From: Spirochaetota bacterium
GTDB lineage: Bacteria; Spirochaetota; JAAYUW01; JAOAHJ01
DNA: 64,000 nt
Reading direction: 5' to 3'
Assembly: GCA_026415295.1 (NCBI GenBank)
Contig: JAOAHJ010000023.1
Span: 152,861-216,860, forward strand
Shown here: one piece after another, positions 26,531 to 35,499 of the stretch
How the letters are laid out: the number at the start of each line of letters is the position of its first letter
Numbering within the stretch: position 1 is the stretch's first letter
Notes under the pieces: generated by a model
The model's database searches: none
What the model saw: only the letters and a program-made list of their open reading frames with translations
What the model was told of the DNA's origin: nothing
Program-made: the position numbers and the translations under genes

Positions 26531-27487
26531 TTATTCCTCTTCTTTTTCTATAATAAAATCTTTTCCTACCTCTTTTGGTGGTCTAGATTTTCTAACTAAT
26601 CCAGCAACTACAATAACTGTAGCAACATAAGGGAATATTAAAAAAAACTCTTTAGGTATAAATAAAATTTGTTCCGATTGAATTTTATATTGTAAAGCTT
26701 CTGCAAGTCCAAAAAAGAGTGAAGCTAATGTTGCTCCTAAAGGATTCCAACCACCAGAAATCATTGCAGCTAATGCAATAAAGCCTCTACCTCCAGTCAT
26801 ACCTTCACTAAACACAGTAGAATTTTCTATTGATAAATAAGCTCCAGACAACCCAGCAGTTAAACCTGAAATAAAAACAGCCAAATACTTAATTTTAATA
26901 ACAGGAATTCCTAATGTTTCAAGAGCAATTGCATGTTCTCCAGCTGCTCTAATATGTAAACCAATCTTTGTTTTATATAACAAAAACCATATTATAAAAA
27001 TAACTATAAAAGTTATATATATAATTGGAGTATGATCAAAAAAAACCTTACCCAAAAAAGGAATTTTATATAATATAGGAATATGTATCTTAACTTGCCC
27101 CAATGAATATCTAATAGGATCTGATTGTCCAGGATGTCCAAATGTTAAAACTAAAAAATACCTAGCAAGTCCAAAAGCTAATATATTTAATACAGCACCA
27201 GAAACTACATGATCAAGATGAAATGTTATTGTAAATAAAGCATGCAATAAAGAAAAAATACCTCCAGCAAAAATTCCGCCTAACATACCTACCCATGGAT
27301 TACCAGTAATAAATGCAATATATGAAGCAAAGAAGGCCCCCATTATCATAATACCTTCTATTGCAATATTAACTATTCCTGCTCTTTCACATATAACAGC
27401 ACCAACTGAAGCTAATATTATGGGTGTCGCAAGCCTTATCATAGCAGCAAATAGATCTTGATTAAAAATAGAAAATAGGTGTTCCAT
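26531..27487 (-). CDS. BMP-type ABC importer, permease subunit 2 (first gene of the operon)
   Basis: The 318-residue protein has about eight to nine membrane segments. Its N-terminal part (PIILASVGAVICERAGIVNI, then AIEGIMIMGAF) and the EAA-like GLTAGLSGAYLSIE place it in the same permease family as the 22481-23767 gene; the two should form a heterodimer. It is 34 bp upstream of the binding-protein gene. A near-consensus promoter lies about 80 bp before its start, so it heads a four-gene operon: permease, binding protein, ATPase, permease. Confidence 0.93.
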   Translation of the reverse strand: MEHLFSIFNQDLFAAMIRLATPIILASVGAVICERAGIVNIAIEGIMIMGAFFASYIAFITGNPWVGMLGGIFAGGIFSLLHALFTITFHLDHVVSGAVLNILAFGLARYFLVLTFGHPGQSDPIRYSLGQVKIHIPILYKIPFLGKVFFDHTPIIYITFIVIFIIWFLLYKTKIGLHIRAAGEHAIALETLGIPVIKIKYLAVFISGLTAGLSGAYLSIENSTVFSEGMTGGRGFIALAAMISGGWNPLGATLASLFFGLAEALQYKIQSEQILFIPKEFFLIFPYVATVIVVAGLVRKSRPPKEVGKDFIIEKEEE

Positions 27488-27569
27488 ATAAATCTCTATA
27501 TAAAAATTAATTTGATTTTTTTAATATATAGTCAAAAAAATAAATTTTAATTGATCTTAACACATGAAA

Positions 27570-27598
27570 ATTATATTAACAACTTTTAAAATAGTCAA
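27570..27598 (-). promoter_or_regulatory. Sigma-70-type promoter of the BMP importer operon
   Basis: On the minus strand TTGACT (27598-27593) and TATAAT (27575-27570) are separated by exactly 17 bases, an 11/12 match to the housekeeping consensus. Transcription should begin near 27563, giving a leader of about 75 bases before the permease start. The leader is AT-rich and I see no riboswitch in it. The position in the 134-bp gap after pdxJ fits a new transcription unit. Confidence 0.65.
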
Positions 27599-27621
27599 CA
27601 TATTTAATTAAATATTTTTAA

Positions 27622-28386
27622 CTAATTATTTTTTATATTTTTTGCTATTCGCATTAGATAAAGCATTTCTTTTATTGCTTTTTCAAACCCTACAAAAATG
27701 GAATGCGATATTATTGAAAATCCAATATTTAACTCAAATATTTCTTTTATTGAGGCAATTTTTATCACATTTTGATAATTAAGTCCATGTCCTGCTGCAA
27801 CTTTAAGACCAAGATTATGTGCATAAGAAGCAATTTCCTTTATCTTTAAAAACTCTTTTTCTTTTTCAACTCCAATAAGGTTTGCATATTTCCCTGTATG
27901 AATTTCAACTCCATCAACTTCAAGAGAAACAGATTTATCAATATTGTTTTTTTCTGCTTCAATAAAAAGAAATACCTCAATATTGTTTTTCTTATATTCT
28001 TTAACAAGATCTTTAAGAATAGGATAAGATTTTTCAACATCTAGCCCACCTTCAGTAGTAATTTCATCTCTCCTTTCAGGAACTATAGTTACTTTTGATG
28101 GTTTAACATCGAATGAGATCTTTATTATATCATCTCTTAAAGCCATTTCCATATTAAGGGGGCACAATATATTTCTTTTAATATTAAATAAATCTTCATC
28201 TTTAATGTGCCTTCTATCCTCTCTCAAATGACAAACTATTGAATGAGCTCCTGCTTCATAGGCACACTGTGCTGCATATAAAGGGGAAGGGAACCCTTCT
28301 CCTCTTGCATTTCTTAAAGTAGCTATATGATCAATATTTACTCCAAGCATTATATCTGACTCAAAAATTGACACATTTTCTCTCAT
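27622..28386 (-). CDS. pdxJ: Pyridoxine 5'-phosphate synthase PdxJ
   Basis: PdxJ condenses 1-deoxy-D-xylulose 5-phosphate with 3-amino-2-oxopropyl phosphate to make pyridoxine phosphate, the last step of DXP-dependent vitamin B6 synthesis. The 254-residue TIM barrel has the signature VNIDHIATLRNARG (16-29), HLREDRRHI (53-61), the NLEMAL element, EIHTGKYA and AAGHGLNY, with all expected catalytic residues visible. The first ATG has an AAAGGAGAG ribosome binding site and is preferred over an internal ATG at residue 13. It lies 17 bp after cdaR. PdxA and PdxB are not in the window; dxs, which makes its substrate, is 3.2 kb upstream on the same strand. Confidence 0.95.
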   Translation of the reverse strand: MRENVSIFESDIMLGVNIDHIATLRNARGEGFPSPLYAAQCAYEAGAHSIVCHLREDRRHIKDEDLFNIKRNILCPLNMEMALRDDIIKISFDVKPSKVTIVPERRDEITTEGGLDVEKSYPILKDLVKEYKKNNIEVFLFIEAEKNNIDKSVSLEVDGVEIHTGKYANLIGVEKEKEFLKIKEIASYAHNLGLKVAAGHGLNYQNVIKIASIKEIFELNIGFSIISHSIFVGFEKAIKEMLYLMRIAKNIKNN

Positions 28387-28403
28387 TTTATCACTCTCCT
28401 TTA

Positions 28404-29360
28404 TTAATTCATCCTTGATACTCTAATAATTTTTAATATCACTTTTGATGGTTCAATATTAAAAATTTCATAATTTTCATTTATCTTTAGAAAAGGAATT
28501 ATTATATATTCTCCTTCTTCATTAAAATTTGAAACATCTACAATAAAAGTTGGAATTTCAAGATTTGTTTTAAGATTGGAAGGAACTAATATCTGCAAAT
28601 TGAGTGAAACTGGAGACAAAATATATTCAAATTCTCTTTTTTTATTCAAAATCTGAATAGCAAGGTTTTGAAAATTATAAAACTCAAATTGTTTTTTTAT
28701 TTCTATATAAACATAAACATTTTCTGGATTTATTAATTTAATATCAGGTAAAATTGGTTCTATTTTAAACATTTCTGATGATTCAAGACCTGTTATATCT
28801 ATATCATTAAATTGAATAAATTCTAAGTTTTCCAGAATGGACTTAGGACCTTCAACTTTAACATATTTTGAATTTAATATTACATCCGAAACTGTATAAC
28901 CCTCTGCTGGTTCATTTTTTATATTAAATACAACTTTTAATTCTCTTATAATTTTAATATCAATATTAACTTTTATATATTCTGGATCTATTTTAGTTAC
29001 TTTTAAGCTTTCAGGTAAGAAAGAATAATCAAAACTTACTTTGATAATATTCTCTCCATATTTAGCTTTAGAAAGATCAATATATGGTTTTATGTTATAA
29101 TTATTTAGAAAAATTAAATCTTCCTTTTTCCCTCTATAAAATATTTTTACTTTTTTGTTCTCTATATTTCTAACAATATATTTTGAATCAAGGTTTTTTA
29201 ATTCAATTTCAGAAAATAATACCTGTTCTTCATAATTTAATGTATTTATAAAATATGCAATAAAAACAGACGCAAAAACACAAACAATAAATGCTTTATA
29301 ATTTTCTTTAATATCAGAAAAAATATGTTTTATCAAATTAATAATAAGGCTCTTTCTCAT
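28404..29360 (-). CDS. cdaR: CdaR/YbbR-like regulator of diadenylate cyclase
   Basis: CdaR is a membrane-anchored extracytoplasmic protein that modulates CdaA. The 318-residue product has one N-terminal membrane helix (about 20-38), then repeated YbbR-type beta domains, recognised by recurring patterns such as VEIKNEPAEGYTV-like (here VFNIKNEPAEGYTVSDVILN) and KYVKVEGPKSILENLEFI. It starts two bases after the cdaA stop codon, the usual cdaA-cdaR pairing, and pdxJ follows. The commonly associated glmM is not adjacent. Confidence 0.88.
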   Translation of the reverse strand: MRKSLIINLIKHIFSDIKENYKAFIVCVFASVFIAYFINTLNYEEQVLFSEIELKNLDSKYIVRNIENKKVKIFYRGKKEDLIFLNNYNIKPYIDLSKAKYGENIIKVSFDYSFLPESLKVTKIDPEYIKVNIDIKIIRELKVVFNIKNEPAEGYTVSDVILNSKYVKVEGPKSILENLEFIQFNDIDITGLESSEMFKIEPILPDIKLINPENVYVYIEIKKQFEFYNFQNLAIQILNKKREFEYILSPVSLNLQILVPSNLKTNLEIPTFIVDVSNFNEEGEYIIIPFLKINENYEIFNIEPSKVILKIIRVSRMN

Positions 29361-29362
29361 AA

Positions 29363-30235
29363 TTAAAGTTTATTTTTATTATTATTTTTGTCATAAAAAT
29401 CATCTTTAGAAAAACTGTTTTCTGAAACAGCATCTTTTATCTCAAATATTTCTCCAAATCCATAATCTTCATTCAAATACAAAAAATCAATAAGCTTTTT
29501 TCTTAACTCATATTCATCTATATTAAAAAATATTTGGCCACCCTCACATAAACTAATAGCTCCTGTTTGTTCAGAAACTACAAGTGCAATAGCATCAGAT
29601 TCCTCAGTTATTCCAACAGCAGCCCTATGTCTTGTACCTAATTTTTGTTCAGGCATAGTTTTTTCAGTTAGAGGTAAAATTGCAGCAGCACATATTATTC
29701 TATTATCTTTAACTATACAAGCTCCATCATGAAGTATAGACCTTCTATCAAAAATAAAATAAAACATATCTTCTGAAATAGAAGCATCAAGTGGGATGTA
29801 ATTTGAAATAATCTGTTTTAAATCATTTTTTCTTTGAATTACTATAAGAGCTCCTATATTTTTTTCAGAAAGCTTTTTCAAAGAATTAACAATAATATTA
29901 ATATTTTCCTTTTGTTCCTTTGGTAATTTTCTAAATATTTGTCTTTTGCCTAAATTTATTAATAGAGATCTAATTTCTGGCGAAAAAAGTATAATTAAGA
30001 AAATTAAAAGATTTGACAATATATTTTCAAAAAACCATGAAACAATTGGAAAATTTAACAACTTCATTAAAATAAACAACAATAGGACTATAAAAAGTCC
30101 TTTAGCTAAATTTGAAGCTTTTGTTTTTTCTATAAATAGATAAATATAGAATAAAGTAAAAGTTAATATAACTATATCAACAAATGGTATAAAATAATTA
30201 AAAAAAAAGTTTTTTAATAAATATATATAAACCAT
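29363..30235 (-). CDS. cdaA: CdaA-type diadenylate cyclase (cyclic di-AMP synthase)
   Basis: The enzyme makes cyclic di-AMP from two ATP. The 290-residue product has three membrane helices in the first 85 residues and a DAC domain (about 105-265). The catalytic motifs are intact: DGA (170-172) in SILHDGACIV and RHR (202-204) in LGTRHRAAVG. It is followed within two bases by the cdaR-like gene, the conserved partner. Cyclic di-AMP typically controls potassium and osmolyte balance and envelope integrity. A 16-bp palindrome 53 bp before the start may be an operator. Confidence 0.95.
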   Translation of the reverse strand: MVYIYLLKNFFFNYFIPFVDIVILTFTLFYIYLFIEKTKASNLAKGLFIVLLLFILMKLLNFPIVSWFFENILSNLLIFLIILFSPEIRSLLINLGKRQIFRKLPKEQKENINIIVNSLKKLSEKNIGALIVIQRKNDLKQIISNYIPLDASISEDMFYFIFDRRSILHDGACIVKDNRIICAAAILPLTEKTMPEQKLGTRHRAAVGITEESDAIALVVSEQTGAISLCEGGQIFFNIDEYELRKKLIDFLYLNEDYGFGEIFEIKDAVSENSFSKDDFYDKNNNKNKL

Positions 30236-30287
30236 AAATTAATAATTATTTGCACTAAATTATTCATACTATTTAAAAATTAAATTT

Positions 30288-30303
30288 AATTACATATGTA
30301 ATT
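30288..30303. other. Perfect 16-bp palindrome upstream of cdaA
   Basis: AATTACATATGTAATT reads the same on both strands. It lies between the end of folP and the start of cdaA, 53 bp before the latter. Its size and symmetry suit a dimeric repressor site, or a small hairpin. AT-rich DNA yields such palindromes by chance more often than average, so this is only a candidate. Confidence 0.3.
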
Positions 30304-30356
30304 TTTTATTAAATATTTATTATTAATTATTTTATAACTTATTAATTCTTTTATAG

Positions 30357-31589
30357 TTAAATACATTGTACATTAATATTTCTGTTTTGAGAGTTTATCA
30401 TCTGTACTATTTTAATTGCATCAGACTGTTCCATAACATCGTGAACTCTTAAAAAAGAAGCCCCATTTAAAAAAGCAAGGGTATGTACTACAAGTGATGC
30501 GGGTAATCTACTCTCTGGTTCCCTTTTTAATGATAGGCCTATAAAAGATTTTCTTGAACCACCATAAAGAATAGGTAATTTTAAAGTTTTAAACGCTTTA
30601 AGATATTTTGTTAAAATAAAGTTATGTTCGATATTTTTACCAAATCCTATACCCGGATCTATTATTATATTATCTCTTTTTATACCTCTTTCAATTAAAA
30701 AATTTACTCTATTAATAAAATATTCATATATTTCATCTATAACATTATTATATTGAGGATTTTTTTGCATATCTTTTGGTCTCCCCTTTATATGCATAAC
30801 ACAAACAGGTTTGTTGTATTTAGAAACAACATTAATCATTTCAGGATCAAATTGACAAGCAGATATATCATTAAGCATATCTGCCCCAGCTTCAAAAGAT
30901 AACTCAGCAACTTTAGCCTTTGTTGTATCAATAGATATAGGTATATCAAAATTCTTTTTTAATAACTCTATAACAGGAATAACTCTAGATAACTCTTCAT
31001 CAACAGAAATAGATTCTGATCCTGGCCTTGTTGATTCACCACCAACATCAAAAATATCAACTCCATTATCAGCCATAAATTTGGCTCTTTGAAGAACATT
31101 ATCAATATTAACTCTAGATCCTTCATAAAAAGAATCTGGTGTAACATTAAGTATACCAACTATATAACAGTTATCTCTCCATTTAAAATTTCTATTACCA
31201 ATTTTTATTTCTGGTGTAAAATTTTTTAAATAATTAAAATTAATATATTCTTCAAGTTCTTTAGCAAGGACTCCTAAAGAAAATGGCTGTATTTTTAATT
31301 TTTCTATTAACTCAAATAAATGATATAGATTACCAGAAAGCATACCATCTGTTCTTTTTTCTTTTGGATCCATCATATAAGTTTTATAAGATATTGCAAA
31401 CTCGAGCTTTCTAGATAAAGCTTCCTGTTTTAATATATTAGCTTCCCTAAATTCAAGATTTTTTATATAAAATCTAACGAATCTATTTTTGTTTTTCATT
31501 AGATTAAAAGCTTCTTTAGAAACATTAATTAAAGAAAATTCTGAATCAACATCTAAAAAATCTATAGGAGAAAAATCATAAAAAACCAT
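30357..31589 (-). CDS. folP: Dihydropteroate synthase with N-terminal extension
   Basis: FolP joins p-aminobenzoate to the pterin pyrophosphate in folate synthesis. The catalytic TIM barrel covers about 140-400: GILNVTPDSF, DVGGESTRPGS, PISIDTTKA, LNDISA, VCVMHIKGRP, DPGIGFGKN and GGSRKSFIG are all present. A further 140 residues precede it, without a motif I can name; similar extensions occur in some other bacterial FolP proteins. A GGAG ribosome binding site supports the start. It lies three bases after dxs, so the two are co-transcribed. Confidence 0.93.
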   Translation of the reverse strand: MVFYDFSPIDFLDVDSEFSLINVSKEAFNLMKNKNRFVRFYIKNLEFREANILKQEALSRKLEFAISYKTYMMDPKEKRTDGMLSGNLYHLFELIEKLKIQPFSLGVLAKELEEYINFNYLKNFTPEIKIGNRNFKWRDNCYIVGILNVTPDSFYEGSRVNIDNVLQRAKFMADNGVDIFDVGGESTRPGSESISVDEELSRVIPVIELLKKNFDIPISIDTTKAKVAELSFEAGADMLNDISACQFDPEMINVVSKYNKPVCVMHIKGRPKDMQKNPQYNNVIDEIYEYFINRVNFLIERGIKRDNIIIDPGIGFGKNIEHNFILTKYLKAFKTLKLPILYGGSRKSFIGLSLKREPESRLPASLVVHTLAFLNGASFLRVHDVMEQSDAIKIVQMINSQNRNINVQCI

Positions 31590-31592
31590 TTT

Positions 31593-33938
31593 TCACTCCA
31601 TATTAAAAATTTCTTTTCTAATATCATTTTCTATTTTTTCAAAATCAATTCCTGCTTCCTTAAGCTGTTCTTCTCTTTTTCCATGATAAATTATTTTATT
31701 TTTTATGCAATATCCAAATACTTTCGGAATATTATCTATTTTTTTAATTTTATAATTTTCATTTAATATTTTGAGAAAATTTGCATATATATAACCAGGT
31801 TCAATTACTTCTTCTACAATAAAAATCAAATTATATGAGTCAATAATATTATGAGCTTTTTCATAAGAAAATGGTTTTATTTTACTTAATGAAAAAACAT
31901 CAATCTTAAAATTATTTTCATAATGCCCATTTTTATTACAATATTGATAACAATTATTAATAATATTTTTGAAAATATTATAAATTTTATCAAAAAAAGC
32001 CCCTGAAAAAACTATAGCTAATCTCATTTCATTCTTTTTTGCACTATTATTAATAGATAAATTTCCATTTTTTTCATTATAACTATTTCCATTATAATCT
32101 GAACAAATTAAAATAAAAGGATAAAATCTATTCTTTTTAATAAATATTTCTTCAAATTCAAACATAAAATTTTCATAATATTTTTCTTTTATTTCATTTA
32201 AATGATTAAATAAAAAATTTTTATCAATATTTTCTAACCTCAAATTTTCTAATTCTTTAATAAATAAGAAATTAAAATCTTTTTCTTTTCTATTTTTAGT
32301 ATTAATTTTATTTGTCATCAAAATTTTATCATCGGATTTAAAACCTTCCAATGATATAATTTTATCTTTTGGATAAAAAAAGGCTTTAATTTTGCCATCA
32401 TTTATACTGCTAATAAAATAATAAGCAAAATCTTCCTCTGAAAAAGGGAAATATATCTCTATATCAGGAATTGAGAGTAAAAAATTTAAAGTATAAAATC
32501 CGTGATGAGTTGGACCATCATTTCCAACAGCTCCATACCTATCAAAACAAAATATCATAGGTAATTTATTTAGAACAATATCATGATAAATTTGGTCAAG
32601 AGCTCTTTGAGCAAATGTAGAATAAATGTTACATATTGGAACAAAACTTGCTTTTGCAATAGAACCTGAAATAGTTACTTGCGTAGATTCAGCAATACCA
32701 ACATCAACAAATCTTTCTGGAAATAATTTAGCAAAAGAAGATAAGCCAGTTCCAATTTCCATAGCCGAAGTTAAAGCAATAATTTTTTTCTCAATAAAAC
32801 CAGCAAAAATTACTAATCTTTCAAAAAAATCTGTAAAAATATTTATTCTTTTCTTACTAAATAATTCTTGCAAATATTCTTCATTATAAATTTTTTCAAT
32901 TTCAAATCTTGGTGATGAATGAAAATAATCAGGATATTTTTCTGCTGGTTGAAATCCTTTACCTTTAATAGTTTTTACATGAAGAATAACAGGACTTTCT
33001 ATCTCTTTAGCTATTTTTAAATATTCAATAAGTTCTTTTAAATTATGACCATCAATAGGGCCTATATATTGAAAACCAAACTCCTCTAATATTGACTCAG
33101 GAATGAAAAATCCTTTTACAGAAATAATTAACTTTAATAATATTTTATAAAATCTTGAAGTTATTTTTTTACTTAAATAAATTCTTTTTAAAAATCCTCT
33201 TAAATTAAGTCTCGCACTTAATTTTGAAATATATTTTGAAATTGCTGACTCAGTTTTTGAAATTGACATTCCATTATCGTTTATTATTATTATTATTTTC
33301 CCATTTTTCTTATTACCAATAAAATTAAGAGTTTCAAGTATTTCACCATTTGTAAGAGAACCATCACCAATTATAGCAATTGGATCACCCTCTATTTTAT
33401 CTTTAAAGCAACATGATATATCTTGATAAAAATTATTTTCAGAAATTTTTTTATAAAACTCTTTCAAAAAAGAAAAACCATATACCAAACCTATTGCTGT
33501 ACCAACATGACCTTCTTTGAAAAGATCATATATACTTTCTTCAGGATCTGAAAATCCAGAAATTCCACCTTTTTTACGTAGTGTTTCAAAATTATTAGAT
33601 CTTCCTGTCAAAATTTTATATGGATAAATTTGATGACTAACATCAAAAACTATCTTATCTCTTTCTGGATCAAAAATATATAATATAGCTAAAGTTAACT
33701 CAACAATTCCTAGATTAGAAGAAAGGTGTCCTCCATTTTTTGAAACGACTTCTATTATAAATTCTCTAATTTTCTTAGCTATATCTTCGATTTGTTTTAA
33801 ATTTAATTTTTTTAATTTTTTATGATCTATAATGCTAAAATATTTTTTCAAATAACTTAATTTTTCTTCAAAATCTCCATCATTATAAGAATTCTTATTA
33901 TCATCAAAATAATTATTTTTTATTCTTTCAAAAAACAT
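31593..33938 (-). CDS. dxs: 1-Deoxy-D-xylulose-5-phosphate synthase, enlarged
   Basis: Dxs makes DXP from pyruvate and glyceraldehyde 3-phosphate, for isoprenoids, thiamine and vitamin B6. Domains and motifs are NGGHLSSNLG with H71, the TPP motif GDG (191-193) to N222, GPIDGHNL, KTIKGKGFQPAE, the catalytic Glu E417 in VGIAES, YSTFAQRALDQ, DRYGAVGNDGPTHHG (466-480) and a transketolase C-terminal domain. At 781 residues it exceeds the usual 620-640. A Lys/Asn-rich insertion of about 100 residues (530-637) separates the pyrimidine and C-terminal domains. The usual AEQHAVT after the Glu is AESTQVT here, so that His is absent. The substrate-binding His pair in PTHHG is kept. Confidence 0.92.
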   Translation of the reverse strand: MFFERIKNNYFDDNKNSYNDGDFEEKLSYLKKYFSIIDHKKLKKLNLKQIEDIAKKIREFIIEVVSKNGGHLSSNLGIVELTLAILYIFDPERDKIVFDVSHQIYPYKILTGRSNNFETLRKKGGISGFSDPEESIYDLFKEGHVGTAIGLVYGFSFLKEFYKKISENNFYQDISCCFKDKIEGDPIAIIGDGSLTNGEILETLNFIGNKKNGKIIIIINDNGMSISKTESAISKYISKLSARLNLRGFLKRIYLSKKITSRFYKILLKLIISVKGFFIPESILEEFGFQYIGPIDGHNLKELIEYLKIAKEIESPVILHVKTIKGKGFQPAEKYPDYFHSSPRFEIEKIYNEEYLQELFSKKRINIFTDFFERLVIFAGFIEKKIIALTSAMEIGTGLSSFAKLFPERFVDVGIAESTQVTISGSIAKASFVPICNIYSTFAQRALDQIYHDIVLNKLPMIFCFDRYGAVGNDGPTHHGFYTLNFLLSIPDIEIYFPFSEEDFAYYFISSINDGKIKAFFYPKDKIISLEGFKSDDKILMTNKINTKNRKEKDFNFLFIKELENLRLENIDKNFLFNHLNEIKEKYYENFMFEFEEIFIKKNRFYPFILICSDYNGNSYNEKNGNLSINNSAKKNEMRLAIVFSGAFFDKIYNIFKNIINNCYQYCNKNGHYENNFKIDVFSLSKIKPFSYEKAHNIIDSYNLIFIVEEVIEPGYIYANFLKILNENYKIKKIDNIPKVFGYCIKNKIIYHGKREEQLKEAGIDFEKIENDIRKEIFNME

Positions 33939-34009
33939 TTTTTAACCTAAATTTAAAAATAATATCACAAATTAATATAGACAATTATTTAGAAAAATAA
34001 AGAAAAAGA

Positions 34010-35344
34010 TTAGAACTCCTTGAGTATTAATTCTGAACTTAACCATTTTATTTCCAAATGTTTTTTAAACCATACAAGTTGTCTCTTAGCAAAATTTATA
34101 GTATCAAGCTCTATTCTTTTAATGAAACAATCAAATAGAATACTATTATCTTCAATCCATTTTTTAATTGTTTCTATCTTAAATAGAAGAAAAATATTTT
34201 TATTTTCAAAAATTTTGTTTATTTTTTCTAAAATAATATTTCCAAAATCAAAAGAAATTTCTAACAAATCTCTTATATAAGTATCAGAAAAAAGAAATTT
34301 TAAATCTTCATTTAATAATTTTTTATTAATCGTTTCTTTATAATTTTTAACTAAGATTTTGTTTAGGTCTATATATTTTAAAATGATTTTGATTATCTTA
34401 CTTTTATTTATTTCTCTTTTGTTAAAATAATTTTTAATTAAATATTCCCTTAAACTTTCTTTTATAAAATCTAATATTTTATCATCAAAAAAACTACTAA
34501 AATTTTCATCTATTTTCCAAAACATTAAAATATATATAAAAAATATAAAATTATAAAGTGATATTAAATGAAAATAGCCAATTCCTTTAAATGAGGGTTT
34601 GTTTTTATCAATATATTTCAACCATAAATAGTAGACTTCATCGATAAGTCCATTTTTAATCATAATATGGATTCTTTTTCTTATATTTTCAACCAACTTT
34701 TCTTTTTCAATATCAATTCCAAAAAATATTGAATTGTTTTTGTTAAATAGAGAGTTTTTCCCTTCTTTTCTAAAATATTCTGAATCATGAAATGAAGAAA
34801 ATTTTTTATCAGTAATATAGATAACCTCCAAAGCTCTCATTATTCTTTTTTTATCATTAGGACTTATTTTATTCGAATACTCTCTATCTTTAAGCTCTAG
34901 TTCTCTAAATAAAGAATTTAACCCTTCTAATTTTTCTCTTTGTTCCAATTCTCTTCTAATATTTTCATTTCTTGGTAAAGTTGGTGAAATACCTTTCACA
35001 ATAGAATCAAAATACAAACCAGTTCCACCAGCAAATATAGCCCCATTATCAATTGAAAATAAATTTAATTTTTTATCCTCTTTAATACTTAACAAATTTG
35101 AAATATAATAATAATAATCACCAACAGAAAACCATTCATTAGGATAAACTATATCTATTCCAAAATATTTTACTTTTTGTTGGGATTCAATTGATGGTTT
35201 AGCTGTACCTACATTCATTTCTTTATATATTTGCATAGAATCTATTGAAACAATAGGTAAGCTTAATCTTCTGGCAAGTTCCTCAGCAATATAAGTCTTT
35301 CCTGAAGCAGTTGGACCTACTATGAAAATATATTTTTGACTCAC
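34010..35344 (-). CDS. miaA: tRNA dimethylallyltransferase MiaA with large insertion
   Basis: MiaA adds a dimethylallyl group to A37 of tRNAs reading UNN codons. Motifs are the P-loop GPTASGKT (10-17), SIDSMQIYKEMNVGTAKP (33-50), AGGTGLYFDSI (105-115), the KRIMRALEVI element and the C-terminal NFAKRQLVWFKKH (417-429). At 444 residues it is about 130 longer than usual. The extra length lies between GIGY (254-257) and FAKRQ (418-422), normally 25-30 residues apart. The insert includes a hydrophobic stretch (YNFIFFIYILMFW) and Lys/Asn-rich helices. The frame is uninterrupted and conserved motifs flank it on both sides, so it is a real insertion. An omega-like gene is just upstream. Confidence 0.92.
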   Translation of the reverse strand: MSQKYIFIVGPTASGKTYIAEELARRLSLPIVSIDSMQIYKEMNVGTAKPSIESQQKVKYFGIDIVYPNEWFSVGDYYYYISNLLSIKEDKKLNLFSIDNGAIFAGGTGLYFDSIVKGISPTLPRNENIRRELEQREKLEGLNSLFRELELKDREYSNKISPNDKKRIMRALEVIYITDKKFSSFHDSEYFRKEGKNSLFNKNNSIFFGIDIEKEKLVENIRKRIHIMIKNGLIDEVYYLWLKYIDKNKPSFKGIGYFHLISLYNFIFFIYILMFWKIDENFSSFFDDKILDFIKESLREYLIKNYFNKREINKSKIIKIILKYIDLNKILVKNYKETINKKLLNEDLKFLFSDTYIRDLLEISFDFGNIILEKINKIFENKNIFLLFKIETIKKWIEDNSILFDCFIKRIELDTINFAKRQLVWFKKHLEIKWLSSELILKEF

Positions 35345-35499
35345 TATTATTTATTTATAATTAATTATTAATATTTTATATTATCAGTATATTTAATAAA
35401 AAGATATATCTTAATAAACTTAATTTTTAATTTTATTTTATTAATTACTTTTTATTCATTAACTAAAGAAAAACTTGCTAAAATTATTAAAATAACAAA

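Noticed and set aside
27488..27563. Purine or flavin riboswitch in the importer leader
   Set aside because: The leader is about 75 bases, AT-rich, and has no three-helix junction or known conserved core.
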